A DNA stretch of 64,000 nucleotides from Microbacterium sufflavum. GTDB taxonomy: Bacteria; Actinomycetota; Actinomycetes; Actinomycetales; Microbacteriaceae. This document shows, piece after piece, positions 16,131 through 23,759 of the stretch (positions within the stretch are counted from its first letter, which is position 1; the number at the start of each line of letters is the position of its first letter). The notes under the pieces are model-generated. The model did not search any database. It was given only the letters and a program-made list of their open reading frames with translations, and was not told the DNA's origin. The stretch covers positions 2,294,001 to 2,358,000 of the forward strand of contig NZ_JAHWXK010000001.1 of NCBI RefSeq assembly GCF_023091155.1. Direction: 5' to 3'. The translations under genes were made by a program, and so were the position numbers.

Positions 16131-16625
16131 TCAGGAGACGCGGGATCGCAGGCGTGCGATGTCGTCGTCGCTCAGCAGCACGCGGGGGATCGCGGTCGCG
16201 ACCGCGGCATCGCGCACCTTGAGCAGCACGGCGTCGCGCCCGACGCGGACGTGCTGGAACTCGGAGTAGGGGATCTCGGAGCGCCGCCGGTCGCTGCCCA
16301 GCTGCAGCCGGTCGTCCTCCAGCGCCACCCACACCACGCTCTCCACGGGCATGGCGGCCCGCACCGCACGGCGCGCGCTGGACACCGACAGCAGCACCGC
16401 ATAGAGGCCGAGGGCGACCGCGACCGCCGGAGTGAAGGCCACGATGGCGGACGTCTCCTGCCCGGCGCGCGCGGTCGCGGTGAGGTTGAGCACGCCGATG
16501 ATCAGGGCGGCGGCCAGCGCCAGCCACATGACGATGGCGACCGGGCGCGTGAGGGTGTAGATCGCGGCGTCCCTCGCCATGTGACGGAGCAGTCTCTCGT
16601 CCACGGTCACGGAGCGGTGCGGCAT
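16131..16625 (-). CDS. Two-TM protein with YcxB-like cytoplasmic domain
   Basis: 164 residues from ATG 16625 (GGAGG 8 bases upstream); a GTG at 16640 would add five residues. Two transmembrane helices (about 30-50 AIVMWLALAAALIIGVLNL and 65-85 AFTPAVAVALGLYAVLLSV) are followed by a beta-rich domain (ESVVWVALEDDRLQLGSDRRRSEIPYSEFQHVRVGRDAVLLKV). The domain resembles YcxB/PH-like C-terminal domains, but the match is by pattern only. It lies 18 bases after the mrp gene and may be the last gene of that operon. Function unknown. Confidence 0.65.
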   Translation of the reverse strand: MPHRSVTVDERLLRHMARDAAIYTLTRPVAIVMWLALAAALIIGVLNLTATARAGQETSAIVAFTPAVAVALGLYAVLLSVSSARRAVRAAMPVESVVWVALEDDRLQLGSDRRRSEIPYSEFQHVRVGRDAVLLKVRDAAVATAIPRVLLSDDDIARLRSRVS

Positions 16626-16643
16626 CTGTGCATCCTCCACGGG

Positions 16644-17765
16644 TCAGGAGATCGACATCGGCAGCGGTCGACCGGCGAGGCCGCGTCCCTGTCGTCCGAG
16701 CTGTGCGGCCAGAGTGCGGATCGCGGTCGCCGCCGCGTCGTCCGGCTCGGCGATCACGACGGGGTCGCCGACGTCGCCGCCCCGCCGCAGCGCGGGGCTG
16801 AGCGGGATCGAGGCCAACAGCGGCACCGGGGAGCCGGGTTCCGACAGGGCGTCGGCGACCGCCGCCCCGCCGCCCGCGCCGAACAGGTCGACCACGGTGC
16901 CGTCCGGGAGCGTGTACGCCGCCATGTTCTCGACCACGCCGATCACCCGCTGTCCGGTCTGCCGCGCCACCAATCCGCTGCGGATCGCCACCTCCGATGC
17001 GGCCGCCTGCGGCGTCGTCACCACGAGGACCTCCGCGTGGGGGAGCAGCTGACCGATGGAGATCGCGATGTCTCCCGTGCCGGGCGGCATGTCGATCAGC
17101 AGCACGTCGAGGTCGCCGAAGAAGACGTCGGTGAGGAACTGCGACACGGTCCGATGCAGCATGGGCCCGCGCCACGCGACGACCGACTCGCCGTCGCGCA
17201 GGAACATCCCGATCGAGATCGCCTTCACGCCGTGCGCGACCGGGGGCAGCATGAGGTCGTCGATGCGCGTGGGCTGCGTGCCGGCGGGGATGCCGAGCAG
17301 ACCGGGGATCGAGAACCCGTGCACGTCGGCGTCGACGAGGCCGACCGCGAGCCCGCGCTGGGCGAGAGCGACCGCGAGGTTCGCGGTGACGGTGGACTTG
17401 CCGACGCCGCCCTTCCCGCTGGACACGAGGATCACGCGCGTGAGCGACTCGGGTCCGAACGGCACGTGGCGCGGCGGGCGACCGGCGCGCAGCTTCTCGG
17501 TCAGCGCCTTCCGCTCGGCGGGGGTCATGACCCCCACGTCCACCTCGACGGTCTCGATGCCGGGCACCGCGGCGGCCGCGGCGCGGACATCCCGCTCGAT
17601 GCGGTCGGCGGCGGGGCACCCGACGATGGTCAACGCGATCCCGACGTGCGCGACGGTGCCGTCGACCTCGATGTCCCGCACCATGTCGAGCTCACCGATG
17701 GGGCGTCGCAGCTCCGGGTCCGTGACGGCGGAGACGGCGCTGCGGACGCTGTCGGCCGCGGTCAT
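16644..17765 (-). CDS. mrp: Mrp/ApbC iron-sulfur cluster carrier ATPase
   Basis: 373 residues. The N-terminal MIP18/DUF59 domain (about 5-90, DPELRRPIGELDMVRDIEV...GCPAADRIERDV) is followed by a P-loop NTPase with the deviant Walker A SSGKGGVGKST (about 115-125), DVFFGDLDVLLIDMPPGTGD and VVENMAAYT. Mrp proteins bind and transfer [4Fe-4S] clusters. Many Mrp proteins carry a CxxC for cluster binding; here the expected region after VVENMAAYTLPDGTVVDLFGAGGG has no Cys pair, which may reduce or alter cluster binding. Its start overlaps the DUF1003 stop by 4 bases, so the genes are coupled. Confidence 0.9.
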   Translation of the reverse strand: MTAADSVRSAVSAVTDPELRRPIGELDMVRDIEVDGTVAHVGIALTIVGCPAADRIERDVRAAAAAVPGIETVEVDVGVMTPAERKALTEKLRAGRPPRHVPFGPESLTRVILVSSGKGGVGKSTVTANLAVALAQRGLAVGLVDADVHGFSIPGLLGIPAGTQPTRIDDLMLPPVAHGVKAISIGMFLRDGESVVAWRGPMLHRTVSQFLTDVFFGDLDVLLIDMPPGTGDIAISIGQLLPHAEVLVVTTPQAAASEVAIRSGLVARQTGQRVIGVVENMAAYTLPDGTVVDLFGAGGGAAVADALSEPGSPVPLLASIPLSPALRRGGDVGDPVVIAEPDDAAATAIRTLAAQLGRQGRGLAGRPLPMSIS

Positions 17766-18286
17766 GGGGTCGCGCCGCCCGCCGGCTCGTCTTCGGCGTC
17801 GTTCAGCTCGGCCAGCAGCGCCTTCAGCTCCTGGCGCAGCACGTCTCGGGTGACCGCCTGCGAATTGCGCTCCTCGAGCGCCATGCGCAGCGCCACGATC
17901 TCCCGCGCCAGGTACTCCGTGTCGGCGAGGTTGCGCTCGGCCCGCTGGCGGTCCTGCTCGATCTGCACGCGGTCGCGGTCGTCCTGCCGGTTCTGCGCGA
18001 GCAGGATCAGCGGGGCGGCGTACGAGGCCTGCAGCGACAGCATGAGCGTGAGCGCGGTGAACCCCAGGGCCGCATCGTCGAAGCGCAGGTGGTGCGGCAT
18101 GAGCGTGTTCCACCCGATCCACAGGATGCAGAACAGGCTGAGGATCACGAGGAAGGCGGGCGTGCCCATGGCCCGGGCGACCCACTCCGTGAACCGTCCG
18201 AAGCGGTCGCGGGAGGTGGTGCGGGGGCGCGTGGTTCCCCGCCCCGGTGCGTCCAGGCGCGGCGTCGACCGGCTCATCCTCGCCAT
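17762..18286 (-). CDS. DUF1003 membrane protein
   Basis: 174 residues from ATG 18286. A basic N-terminus, then two helices characteristic of DUF1003 (GTPAFLVILSLFCILWIGWN and FTALTLMLSLQASYAAPLILLAQNRQ), then a charged coiled-coil-like helix (DDRDRVQIEQDRQRAERNLADTEYLAREIVALRMALEERN) and an acidic tail. The family is widespread and uncharacterised. The start overlaps the stop of the MgtE-N/CBS gene by one base (TGATG) and its end overlaps mrp, forming a tight three-gene operon. Confidence 0.88.
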   Translation of the reverse strand: MARMSRSTPRLDAPGRGTTRPRTTSRDRFGRFTEWVARAMGTPAFLVILSLFCILWIGWNTLMPHHLRFDDAALGFTALTLMLSLQASYAAPLILLAQNRQDDRDRVQIEQDRQRAERNLADTEYLAREIVALRMALEERNSQAVTRDVLRQELKALLAELNDAEDEPAGGATP

Positions 18287-19551
18287 CAGCGCGCCCCCGT
18301 CGTGGGCGACGCGTCGTCGCTGTCGTGCGTGCGCCAGTCGTCGGGCAGCAGGTAGTCCAGCACGTCGTCGATGCTGATGGCGCCGACGAGGCGGTGGGCA
18401 GCGTCGACCACGGGGAGCGACACCAGGTCGTAGCTGGCGAGCATGCGGGCGACCTCGGCCGCGGAGGCCGTGACCGGGACGGGTTCGAGGCTGTCGTCGA
18501 GGATGGCGCCGAGGCGCTCGTGCGGCGGGTAGCGCAGCATCCGCTGGAAGTGCACGAGGCCCAGCAGGCGTCCGGTCGGGGTCTCGAACGGGGGCAGCGT
18601 GACGAACACCGCGGCGGCGAGGGCGGGGTGCAGCTCGTGACGGCGGATGAGCGCCAGGGCCTCGGCCACGGTCGCGTCGGCGGAGAGGATGATCGGCTCC
18701 GGCGTCATCAGACCGCCCGCCGTGTCGGGGCCGTAGCGGAGCAGCATCCGGACGTCCTCTGCCTCTTCCGGCTCCATCAGCTCGAGCAGCTGCTCCAGGC
18801 GGTTGGGCGGCAGCTGTGCGAGCAGGTCGGCGGCGTCGTCCGGCTCCATCTGGTCGAGGATGTCCGCGGCGCGCTCGTCGCCGAGCCGGTCGAGGATGTG
18901 CACCTGCTCGTCCTCCGGCATCTCCTCCAGGGCGTCGGCGAGACGGTCGTCGGAGAGCTCTTCGGCGACCTCGATCATGCGCTGCTGCGGCAGGTCGAGG
19001 AGGGTGTTGGCGAGGTCGGCGGCGTGCAGTTCGGAGTACGACGCGACGAGCTGCTCGGCGGACTGCGCCTCGCCCGGCGCCCGCTCCTCGGCGACCTCGT
19101 TCCAGGCGGCGAACGTCGTCGGCCCCTTGGCGAAGGGGGAGGCCCCGGTCTTCGGTCGCCGCAGGAAGAGCTGGCTGATGGCCCATTCGCCCAGACGGTT
19201 CGGCTCGATCGCCACGTCTTCGATGACGGCGGTGCCGCTGCCGTCGATGAGGCTCACGCGGCGCCCGAGCATCTCGGCGAGCACCCGCACCTCACCGGCG
19301 CGCGGTGAGAAGCGGCGCACGTTGATGAGGCCCGTGGTGATGACCTGCCCCGACCGGATCGAGGTGACCCGCCCGATCGAGAGGAACACGTGGCGGCGGC
19401 CGGGGATCTCGACCACGAGGCCGATCACACGAGGGGCCGCGGTACTTCGATACACGACGACGACATCCCGGACCTTGCCGAGCCGGTCGCCGACGGGATC
19501 GAAGACGGCGCACCCTGCGAGGCGCGCGGCGAAGACCCGTTGTGTGCTCAC
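18286..19551 (-). CDS. PRC-barrel/MgtE-N/CBS protein without a channel domain
   Basis: 421 residues. An N-terminal PRC-barrel-like region (AGCAVFDPVGDRLGKVRDVVVVY) is followed by the MgtE N-terminal helical domain (about 180-280: LHAADLANTLLDLPQQRMIEVAEELSDDRLADALEEMPEDEQVHILDRL...EPDDAADLLAQLP) and two CBS domains (about 290-410: GGLMTPEPIILSADATVAEALALIRR and ASYDLVSLPVVDAAHRLVGAISIDDVLDYL). It is the cytosolic Mg2+-sensing half of MgtE without the transmembrane pore, so it is more likely a regulator than a transporter. GTG start, 6 bases after a TACGCT box. Operon with DUF1003 and mrp. Confidence 0.88.
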   Translation of the reverse strand: MSTQRVFAARLAGCAVFDPVGDRLGKVRDVVVVYRSTAAPRVIGLVVEIPGRRHVFLSIGRVTSIRSGQVITTGLINVRRFSPRAGEVRVLAEMLGRRVSLIDGSGTAVIEDVAIEPNRLGEWAISQLFLRRPKTGASPFAKGPTTFAAWNEVAEERAPGEAQSAEQLVASYSELHAADLANTLLDLPQQRMIEVAEELSDDRLADALEEMPEDEQVHILDRLGDERAADILDQMEPDDAADLLAQLPPNRLEQLLELMEPEEAEDVRMLLRYGPDTAGGLMTPEPIILSADATVAEALALIRRHELHPALAAAVFVTLPPFETPTGRLLGLVHFQRMLRYPPHERLGAILDDSLEPVPVTASAAEVARMLASYDLVSLPVVDAAHRLVGAISIDDVLDYLLPDDWRTHDSDDASPTTGAR

Positions 19552-19557
19552 TCGTCC

Positions 19558-19563
19558 AGCGTA
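19558..19563 (-). promoter_or_regulatory. -10 box of leaderless promoter for the MgtE-N/DUF1003/mrp operon
   Basis: On the minus strand TACGCT ends 6 bases before the GTG at 19551. Confidence 0.55.
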
Positions 19564-19624
19564 TCCCGGGGGTCTGGCCCGCGGCGGCCGCACGCCATCC
19601 GCGGCGGCCGTGAGCACGGCATGG

Positions 19625-19630
19625 AAGAAT
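19625..19630 (+). promoter_or_regulatory. -10 box of leaderless promoter for the 19637 gene
   Basis: AAGAAT ends 6 bases before ATG 19637. It is divergent from the MgtE-N promoter about 65 bases away. Confidence 0.45.
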
Positions 19631-19636
19631 GGCTTG

Positions 19637-20455
19637 ATGAGCATGCTTAATCGCCCAGCGAACGGCACGGACACCGGCGAGATCGTCGCCTCGATGCGCG
19701 ACTACGAGAGCGCGCAGAAGACGGTGTCGAAGCTGATCGCCGGAGAGGTGCCGGCGCGGGACATCGCGATCGTCGGGCAGAGCGTCCGCACGGTCGAGCG
19801 GGTGACGGGGCGCCTCGGCTATGCCGCCGCTGCCCGATCGGGCGCGATCAACGGCGTGCTGATCGGGCTCTTCCTGTCGGCCATCCTCGTGCTCGGCAAC
19901 CCCGAGGTCCCCATCCAGCTGTTCGTGGGATTCGTCTTCATCGGTGTCGCGGTCGGCATGCTGCTGAGCCTCGTGACGTACGCGATCGTCCGCCGGCGCC
20001 GCGACTTCGCGAGCGTCACGCAGTTCGCCGCCGATCACTACGAGGTCACGGTGCAGGCGGCGTCGCTGGCCAAGGCCCGCCAGGTGCTCGGTGCCACGCG
20101 GGTCGCTCCGGTGCGCCCACCCGTGAACCTGGACGAGCCGCCGCGCTACGGGGAGCGCATCACCCCGGGCGCCGGTACCCCCGCTCCCGCTCCCGCACCC
20201 CCGGCTGCCCCGGCTCCCGCGCCCGCTCCGCCGGCCGCGCCGGCCCCCGAACCTGAGCCGGGCGCCGACCCCGCCCCCGCTCCGGCCCCCGAGCCCGCTC
20301 CCGCTCCCGCCCCGGAGCCCGCCCCCGAACCCGCTCCCGCCCCCGAACCCGCTCCCGCCCCGGAGCCCGCTCCCGCCCCGGAGCCCGCTCCCGCCCCCGA
20401 GCCCGGGGTGCCGCCGCGGCCGGCCGATCCCGGCGCCGCTGGCACGATCCGCTGA
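19637..20455 (+). CDS. YflT-like general stress protein with Pro/Ala/Glu-rich tail
   Basis: 272 residues. The N-terminal domain (about 1-60: GEIVASMRDYESAQKTVSKLIAGEVPARDIAIVG) matches the general stress protein 17M/YflT family. Two adjacent transmembrane helices follow (about 75-120: GVLIGLFLSAILVLG; LFVGFVFIGVAVGMLLSLV), then a short cytosolic stretch and about 90 residues of PAPAPEPAPE-type low complexity. The tail is a purine/pyrimidine-skewed tandem repeat at DNA level (20170-20405) and should vary in length between strains. Function unknown. It faces away from the MgtE-N gene, a pairing also seen, from memory, at Rv1232c-Rv1234. Confidence 0.75.
   Translation: MSMLNRPANGTDTGEIVASMRDYESAQKTVSKLIAGEVPARDIAIVGQSVRTVERVTGRLGYAAAARSGAINGVLIGLFLSAILVLGNPEVPIQLFVGFVFIGVAVGMLLSLVTYAIVRRRRDFASVTQFAADHYEVTVQAASLAKARQVLGATRVAPVRPPVNLDEPPRYGERITPGAGTPAPAPAPPAAPAPAPAPPAAPAPEPEPGADPAPAPAPEPAPAPAPEPAPEPAPAPEPAPAPEPAPAPEPAPAPEPGVPPRPADPGAAGTIR
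20170..20405 (+). repeat. Degenerate GC-rich tandem repeat (PAPAPE codons)
   Basis: Repeats of 6-18 bases built from CCCGCTCCCGCC, GAGCC and close variants, encoding the Pro/Ala/Glu tail. A candidate for slippage and strain-to-strain length differences. Confidence 0.75.
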
Positions 20456-20471
20456 CGCGGCACGACGAGCG

Positions 20472-21131
20472 ATGAGCACCCTCGACGTCGCGCTGCCCAA
20501 CGGCACGGTCACGGTGTCGGTCGATCGGACGGACGCCGAGAGTGACGACATCGTCCTGATCGCCCACGGCGCCGGCGCGGGCAAGGACCACCCGTTCCTC
20601 GTCGGCCTCGCCGGGGCACTCGACGGTCTCGGTCTCGCGACGGCACGGTTCTCCTTCCCCTACAGCCAGCAGGGGCGGAAGATGCCGGGTCCGGCTGCCC
20701 ACGCCGTCGCCACCTGGCGCGCGATCGTCGAGGCCACCCGGGCCGCCCACCCGGGACGACGCATCTGGGCCGCGGGCAAGTCGTACGGCGGGCGCATGGC
20801 GTCGCTCGCGGTCGCCGAGGGGCTCGCCGTCGACGGGCTCGTGTACCTCGGCTACCCCCTGCACCCGCCGGGGCGCCCGGATCGTCCGCGTACCGAGCAC
20901 CTTCCGGCGATCGCCGTGCCGCAGCTGTTCATCGAGGGGACGAACGACCCGTTCATCCAGCCGCTGTCGCAGTTCGAGGAGGCGCTCGCCGCCTGCCAGG
21001 ACGCCCGGGTCCACTGGATCGAGGGCGGCGGTCACTCCTTCGAGATCGCGGGACACAAGCGCCCCGCGGCCGATGTCGGGGCCGCGCTCGCCCCGGTGAT
21101 CCGCGACTTCATCGTCGCCCGACGCCGCTGA
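20472..21131 (+). CDS. Alpha/beta hydrolase (KANL3/Tex30-like)
   Basis: 219 residues with a complete alpha/beta-hydrolase core: an oxyanion-type loop (VLIAHGAGAGKDHPF), the nucleophile elbow AAGKSYGGRMAS with Ser at about residue 106, the acid in LFIEGTNDPFIQP, and the His in IEGGGHSFEI. The short size without a lid resembles the Tex30/KANL3 family of predicted hydrolases; the substrate is unknown. It starts 16 bases after the stress protein and is probably co-transcribed. The ATG is not preceded by a strong ribosome site. Confidence 0.8.
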   Translation: MSTLDVALPNGTVTVSVDRTDAESDDIVLIAHGAGAGKDHPFLVGLAGALDGLGLATARFSFPYSQQGRKMPGPAAHAVATWRAIVEATRAAHPGRRIWAAGKSYGGRMASLAVAEGLAVDGLVYLGYPLHPPGRPDRPRTEHLPAIAVPQLFIEGTNDPFIQPLSQFEEALAACQDARVHWIEGGGHSFEIAGHKRPAADVGAALAPVIRDFIVARRR

Positions 21132-21391
21132 CGAGATTCCCCAGAACTTTTTCTCCGATTCGCGTAATGAATCGTGTGCGAGCCCGTCTCATCAGGTGGA
21201 GACGCCACACGAACTCCTCCGGGGGGCGGAGTTCGGGCGCCGGTGCGGGGGGTTCTGCGCCGGTCGGGTGGGCTCGGGAGCCTCGGGGGAGGAGTTCCCG
21301 GCCCGGCCCGCTTCCATTCAGGGGGACGGGCCGCCGATCTGGGGAGAACGGCGGCCCACCACCCCTCACTCCGCCAGACCGGAGGCAGCGG
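21132..21391. other. Intergenic region with C-rich hairpins (minus strand)
   Basis: 260 bases between two converging genes. On the minus strand it holds three inverted repeats: 8 bp at 21328-21335 with 21350-21357, 5 bp (GGCGC/GCGCC) around a loop with CCCCCC near 21236-21262, and 8 bp (CGAACTCC/GGAGTTCG, 21210-21235) whose loop also contains CCCCCC. On the plus strand there is a TTTTT tract at 21149-21153 just after the hydrolase gene and a 6-bp inverted repeat (CGATTC/GAATCG) near 21157-21175. No convincing ORF. Confidence 0.5.
21210..21262 (-). ncRNA. Candidate 6C-type small RNA hairpins
   Basis: Read on the minus strand, two consecutive hairpins each present six consecutive C residues in the loop. 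This is the defining feature of the actinobacterial 6C RNA motif. The second stem is a perfect 8 bp; the first is only 5 bp with a long loop. No strong promoter or U-tract is evident, so this is a candidate only. Confidence 0.3.
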
Positions 21392-22294
21392 CTAGATCAG
21401 GCGGCGCAGGTCCGCATCGGCGAGCAGCCGGCGCATCGTGGTGCGGCCGAGCGCGCTCATCGCCGGATTCGAGCGCTCGTAGTACCAGCCGAGGCCCGCG
21501 GCCTGCTGGAAGGCCCAGGCCGCGCCGCGCAACCAGGTCGTCGTGCCCACGTCGACCGCGTCCCGCAGCACCTCGCGCACCGGCGCGTCGAACAGGTGCC
21601 ACGCGCACACCAGGTCGAGGGCGGGGTCGGCCGGACCGAAGTCGCCCCCGTCGAGCACACCGACCAGGCGGGTGCCGCCGTCCTCGGCGATCAGCACGTT
21701 GAACGGGGTGAGGTCGCGGTGGCTCATGACCACGTCCTCGGCGGACGGCAGCGACCGCAGCTCCGACCACAGGGCGGTGGCCGCGGCGACATCGAAGAGC
21801 GACCCGCTGCGCGCGAGGCACTCCGCGACCCACTCGTCGTGGTCGGCCAGCACTCCGCCGCGGCCCCGACCGTCGAACCCGCGCCCTGCGACGTCGACCG
21901 CGCGCAGCGCACGGATCAGCGCCCCGAGGTCACGCGCGAGGTCCGCGGCATCGGCGTGGGCCAGCGGGTCGGCCGGTCGTCCGGGCACCCACGTCTGCAC
22001 CGACCACGCCGACGGGTAGTCGGTCGACGGCGGCACGACGCGCACGGGGACCGGGGCGGCGAACGGCGTCGCCTCGGCGAACTCGTGCAGGGCGGCCGCC
22101 TCCCTCCGCAGCTGCTGCTCGGTGGTGGGCAACAGCGGGAAGCGCGCCACGAGGTCGTCGCCGAGCCGCACGATGGTGTTGACCGTGCCCGCCGCGGGGA
22201 CCCTGCGCAGCGGTCGACCGTGCAGGTCGGGTGCATCCCGGGCGAGCAGACGGTCGGTGAGGGTGTCGTCGACCGTCAGCTCACCGTCGTGCAT
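21392..22294 (-). CDS. Aminoglycoside phosphotransferase (APH)-family kinase
   Basis: 300 residues with an intact APH-fold kinase: a nucleotide-binding N-lobe (GTVNTIVRLGDDLVARFP), the Brenner catalytic loop SHRDLTPFNVLI (about 188-199, Asp and Asn present), and the DFG-equivalent GVLDGGDFGPADPALDL. The family phosphorylates small alcohols, drugs or metabolites; many members next to housekeeping genes are not resistance enzymes. It begins 7 bases after pepP and is co-transcribed with it. No evidence ties it to a specific substrate. Confidence 0.85.
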   Translation of the reverse strand: MHDGELTVDDTLTDRLLARDAPDLHGRPLRRVPAAGTVNTIVRLGDDLVARFPLLPTTEQQLRREAAALHEFAEATPFAAPVPVRVVPPSTDYPSAWSVQTWVPGRPADPLAHADAADLARDLGALIRALRAVDVAGRGFDGRGRGGVLADHDEWVAECLARSGSLFDVAAATALWSELRSLPSAEDVVMSHRDLTPFNVLIAEDGGTRLVGVLDGGDFGPADPALDLVCAWHLFDAPVREVLRDAVDVGTTTWLRGAAWAFQQAAGLGWYYERSNPAMSALGRTTMRRLLADADLRRLI

Positions 22295-22301
22295 CGCCGG
22301 G

Positions 22302-23723
22302 TCAGCCGCGGAGCCGGGCCATCCACGCCTCGACCTCGTCGGCCGTGCGCGGGATGTCGGCCGACAGGTTCACGGGGCCGTCCTCCGTCATCAGGATGTC
22401 GTCCTCGATCCGGACCCCGATGCCGCGCAGCTCGGCGGGCACCGTGAGGTCGTCGATCTGGAAGTACAGACCGGGCTCGATCGTGAAGACCATGCCGGGG
22501 GCGAGGATGCCGTCGTAGTACATCTCGCGGCGGGCCTGAGCGCAGTCGTGCACGTCGATACCCAGGTGGTGCGAGGTGCCGTGCACCATGTAGCGGCGGT
22601 GCTGACCGCCGGCGTCGGCGTCCAGCGCCTCCTCCGCCGTGACCGGCAGCAGACCCCACTCGGCGGTGCGCTCGGCGATCACGGCCATCGCAGCGGCGTG
22701 CACGTCGCGGAACCGCGCGCCCACCCGGGCTGCCGCGAACGCGGCGTCGGCCGCCTCACGGACTGTCTCGTACACGCGCCGCTGCACGTCGGTGAAGGTG
22801 CCCGAGACCGGCAGGGTGCGCGTGATGTCCGCCGTGTACAGGCTGTCCGCCTCCACCCCCGCATCCACCAGGATCAGGTCTCCGGGAGCGACCACACCGT
22901 CGTTGCGCGTCCAGTGCAGGTAGCAGGCGTGCGGGCCGGACGCGGCGATCGTGTCGTAGCCCTCGCCGTTGCCGTCCTCGCGCGCGCGGCGGTGGAACAC
23001 GCCCTCGACCACCCGCTCGCCGCGGGCGTGCGCGATCGCGGCGGGAAGCTCGCGGATGATGTCGTCGAAGCCGTTCGCGGTGATCTCCACCGCACGCCGC
23101 ATCTCGGCGATCTCGAACTCGTCCTTGATGAGGCGCAGCTCGGAGACGACGCGGGTGAGGGTCTCGTCCTCGTCGAGGACGAGCTCGCCCTCGCTCGGGC
23201 GGAACTCGTGCAGGTGTGCCGTGGCGATCTGCAGGTCGGCGGCGACGCCGGCCAGCGAGGGGCGCGGGCCGATCCAGAACTCTCCGATCGTCGCGTCGGC
23301 GTAGAACTCGGTGGTGGTGCGGTCCGCGCGCTCGCGGAAGTAGAGGGTGACGTCGTGGCCGCCGTCGGTCGGCTCGAACACCAGGACGGAGTCGGGTTCG
23401 GCGTCCGACGCCCACCCCGTGAGGTGCGCGAATGCCGAGTGGGCGCGGAACACGTAGTCGGTGTCGTTGCTGCGCTGCTTGAGAGAGCCCGCCGGGATCA
23501 CGAGGCGCTGCCCGGGGAAGGCAGCCGAGACGGCGGCGCGGCGCTTCGCCGCGAACGGTGCCTGCGCGCGCGGAGCCGGAACGGTCTCCGGACGCTCGGC
23601 CCATCCGGTCGAGATGGTGTCGAGGAAGCCCTGCGGGAAGGGCTGCTTGCGATTGGTCGAGCTGTTCTCGACGGGGGCTTCGACGGTCTCGTCAGCGATC
23701 GTGTCGCGTTCTCCGGTGCTCAT
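22302..23723 (-). CDS. pepP: Xaa-Pro aminopeptidase (M24B)
   Basis: 473 residues. Removes N-terminal residues preceding proline; a dimetal 'pita-bread' enzyme. The N-terminal creatinase-like domain (about 50-220) is followed by the catalytic domain with metal ligands in LILVDAGVEADSLYTADITRT (two Asp), HGTSHHLGIDVHD (His), FTIEPGLYF (Glu) and GVRIEDDIL (Glu). The first 40 residues are an unconserved extension. A GAGACT box 6 bases upstream of the ATG suggests a leaderless transcript that also carries the APH gene. Confidence 0.93.
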   Translation of the reverse strand: MSTGERDTIADETVEAPVENSSTNRKQPFPQGFLDTISTGWAERPETVPAPRAQAPFAAKRRAAVSAAFPGQRLVIPAGSLKQRSNDTDYVFRAHSAFAHLTGWASDAEPDSVLVFEPTDGGHDVTLYFRERADRTTTEFYADATIGEFWIGPRPSLAGVAADLQIATAHLHEFRPSEGELVLDEDETLTRVVSELRLIKDEFEIAEMRRAVEITANGFDDIIRELPAAIAHARGERVVEGVFHRRAREDGNGEGYDTIAASGPHACYLHWTRNDGVVAPGDLILVDAGVEADSLYTADITRTLPVSGTFTDVQRRVYETVREAADAAFAAARVGARFRDVHAAAMAVIAERTAEWGLLPVTAEEALDADAGGQHRRYMVHGTSHHLGIDVHDCAQARREMYYDGILAPGMVFTIEPGLYFQIDDLTVPAELRGIGVRIEDDILMTEDGPVNLSADIPRTADEVEAWMARLRG

Positions 23724-23729
23724 CGCTCC

Positions 23730-23735
23730 AGTCTC
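23730..23735 (-). promoter_or_regulatory. -10 box of leaderless promoter for pepP
   Basis: On the minus strand GAGACT (TAnnnT-like with G at the first base) ends 6 bases before the pepP ATG. Confidence 0.45.
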
Positions 23736-23759
23736 TCACCCCGGGGCGCACGCGCAGGG

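Noticed and set aside
20170..20405. CRISPR-like repeat array
   Set aside because: No unique spacers; units are short and degenerate and remain in frame as PAPAPE codons. No cas genes in the window.
20146..20463. 105-codon minus-strand ORF of GAGAGS repeats
   Set aside because: Antisense reading of the Pro/Ala/Glu repeat; no start signal.
21109..21369. 86-codon minus-strand ORF in the gap after the APH gene
   Set aside because: Its N-terminal half overlaps GC-rich hairpins, it has no ribosome site or -10 box and it runs antisense into the hydrolase gene.
21392..22294. Antibiotic-resistance aminoglycoside phosphotransferase
   Set aside because: Only the generic APH fold and catalytic loop are visible; context with pepP and absence of mobile elements give no support for a resistance role.
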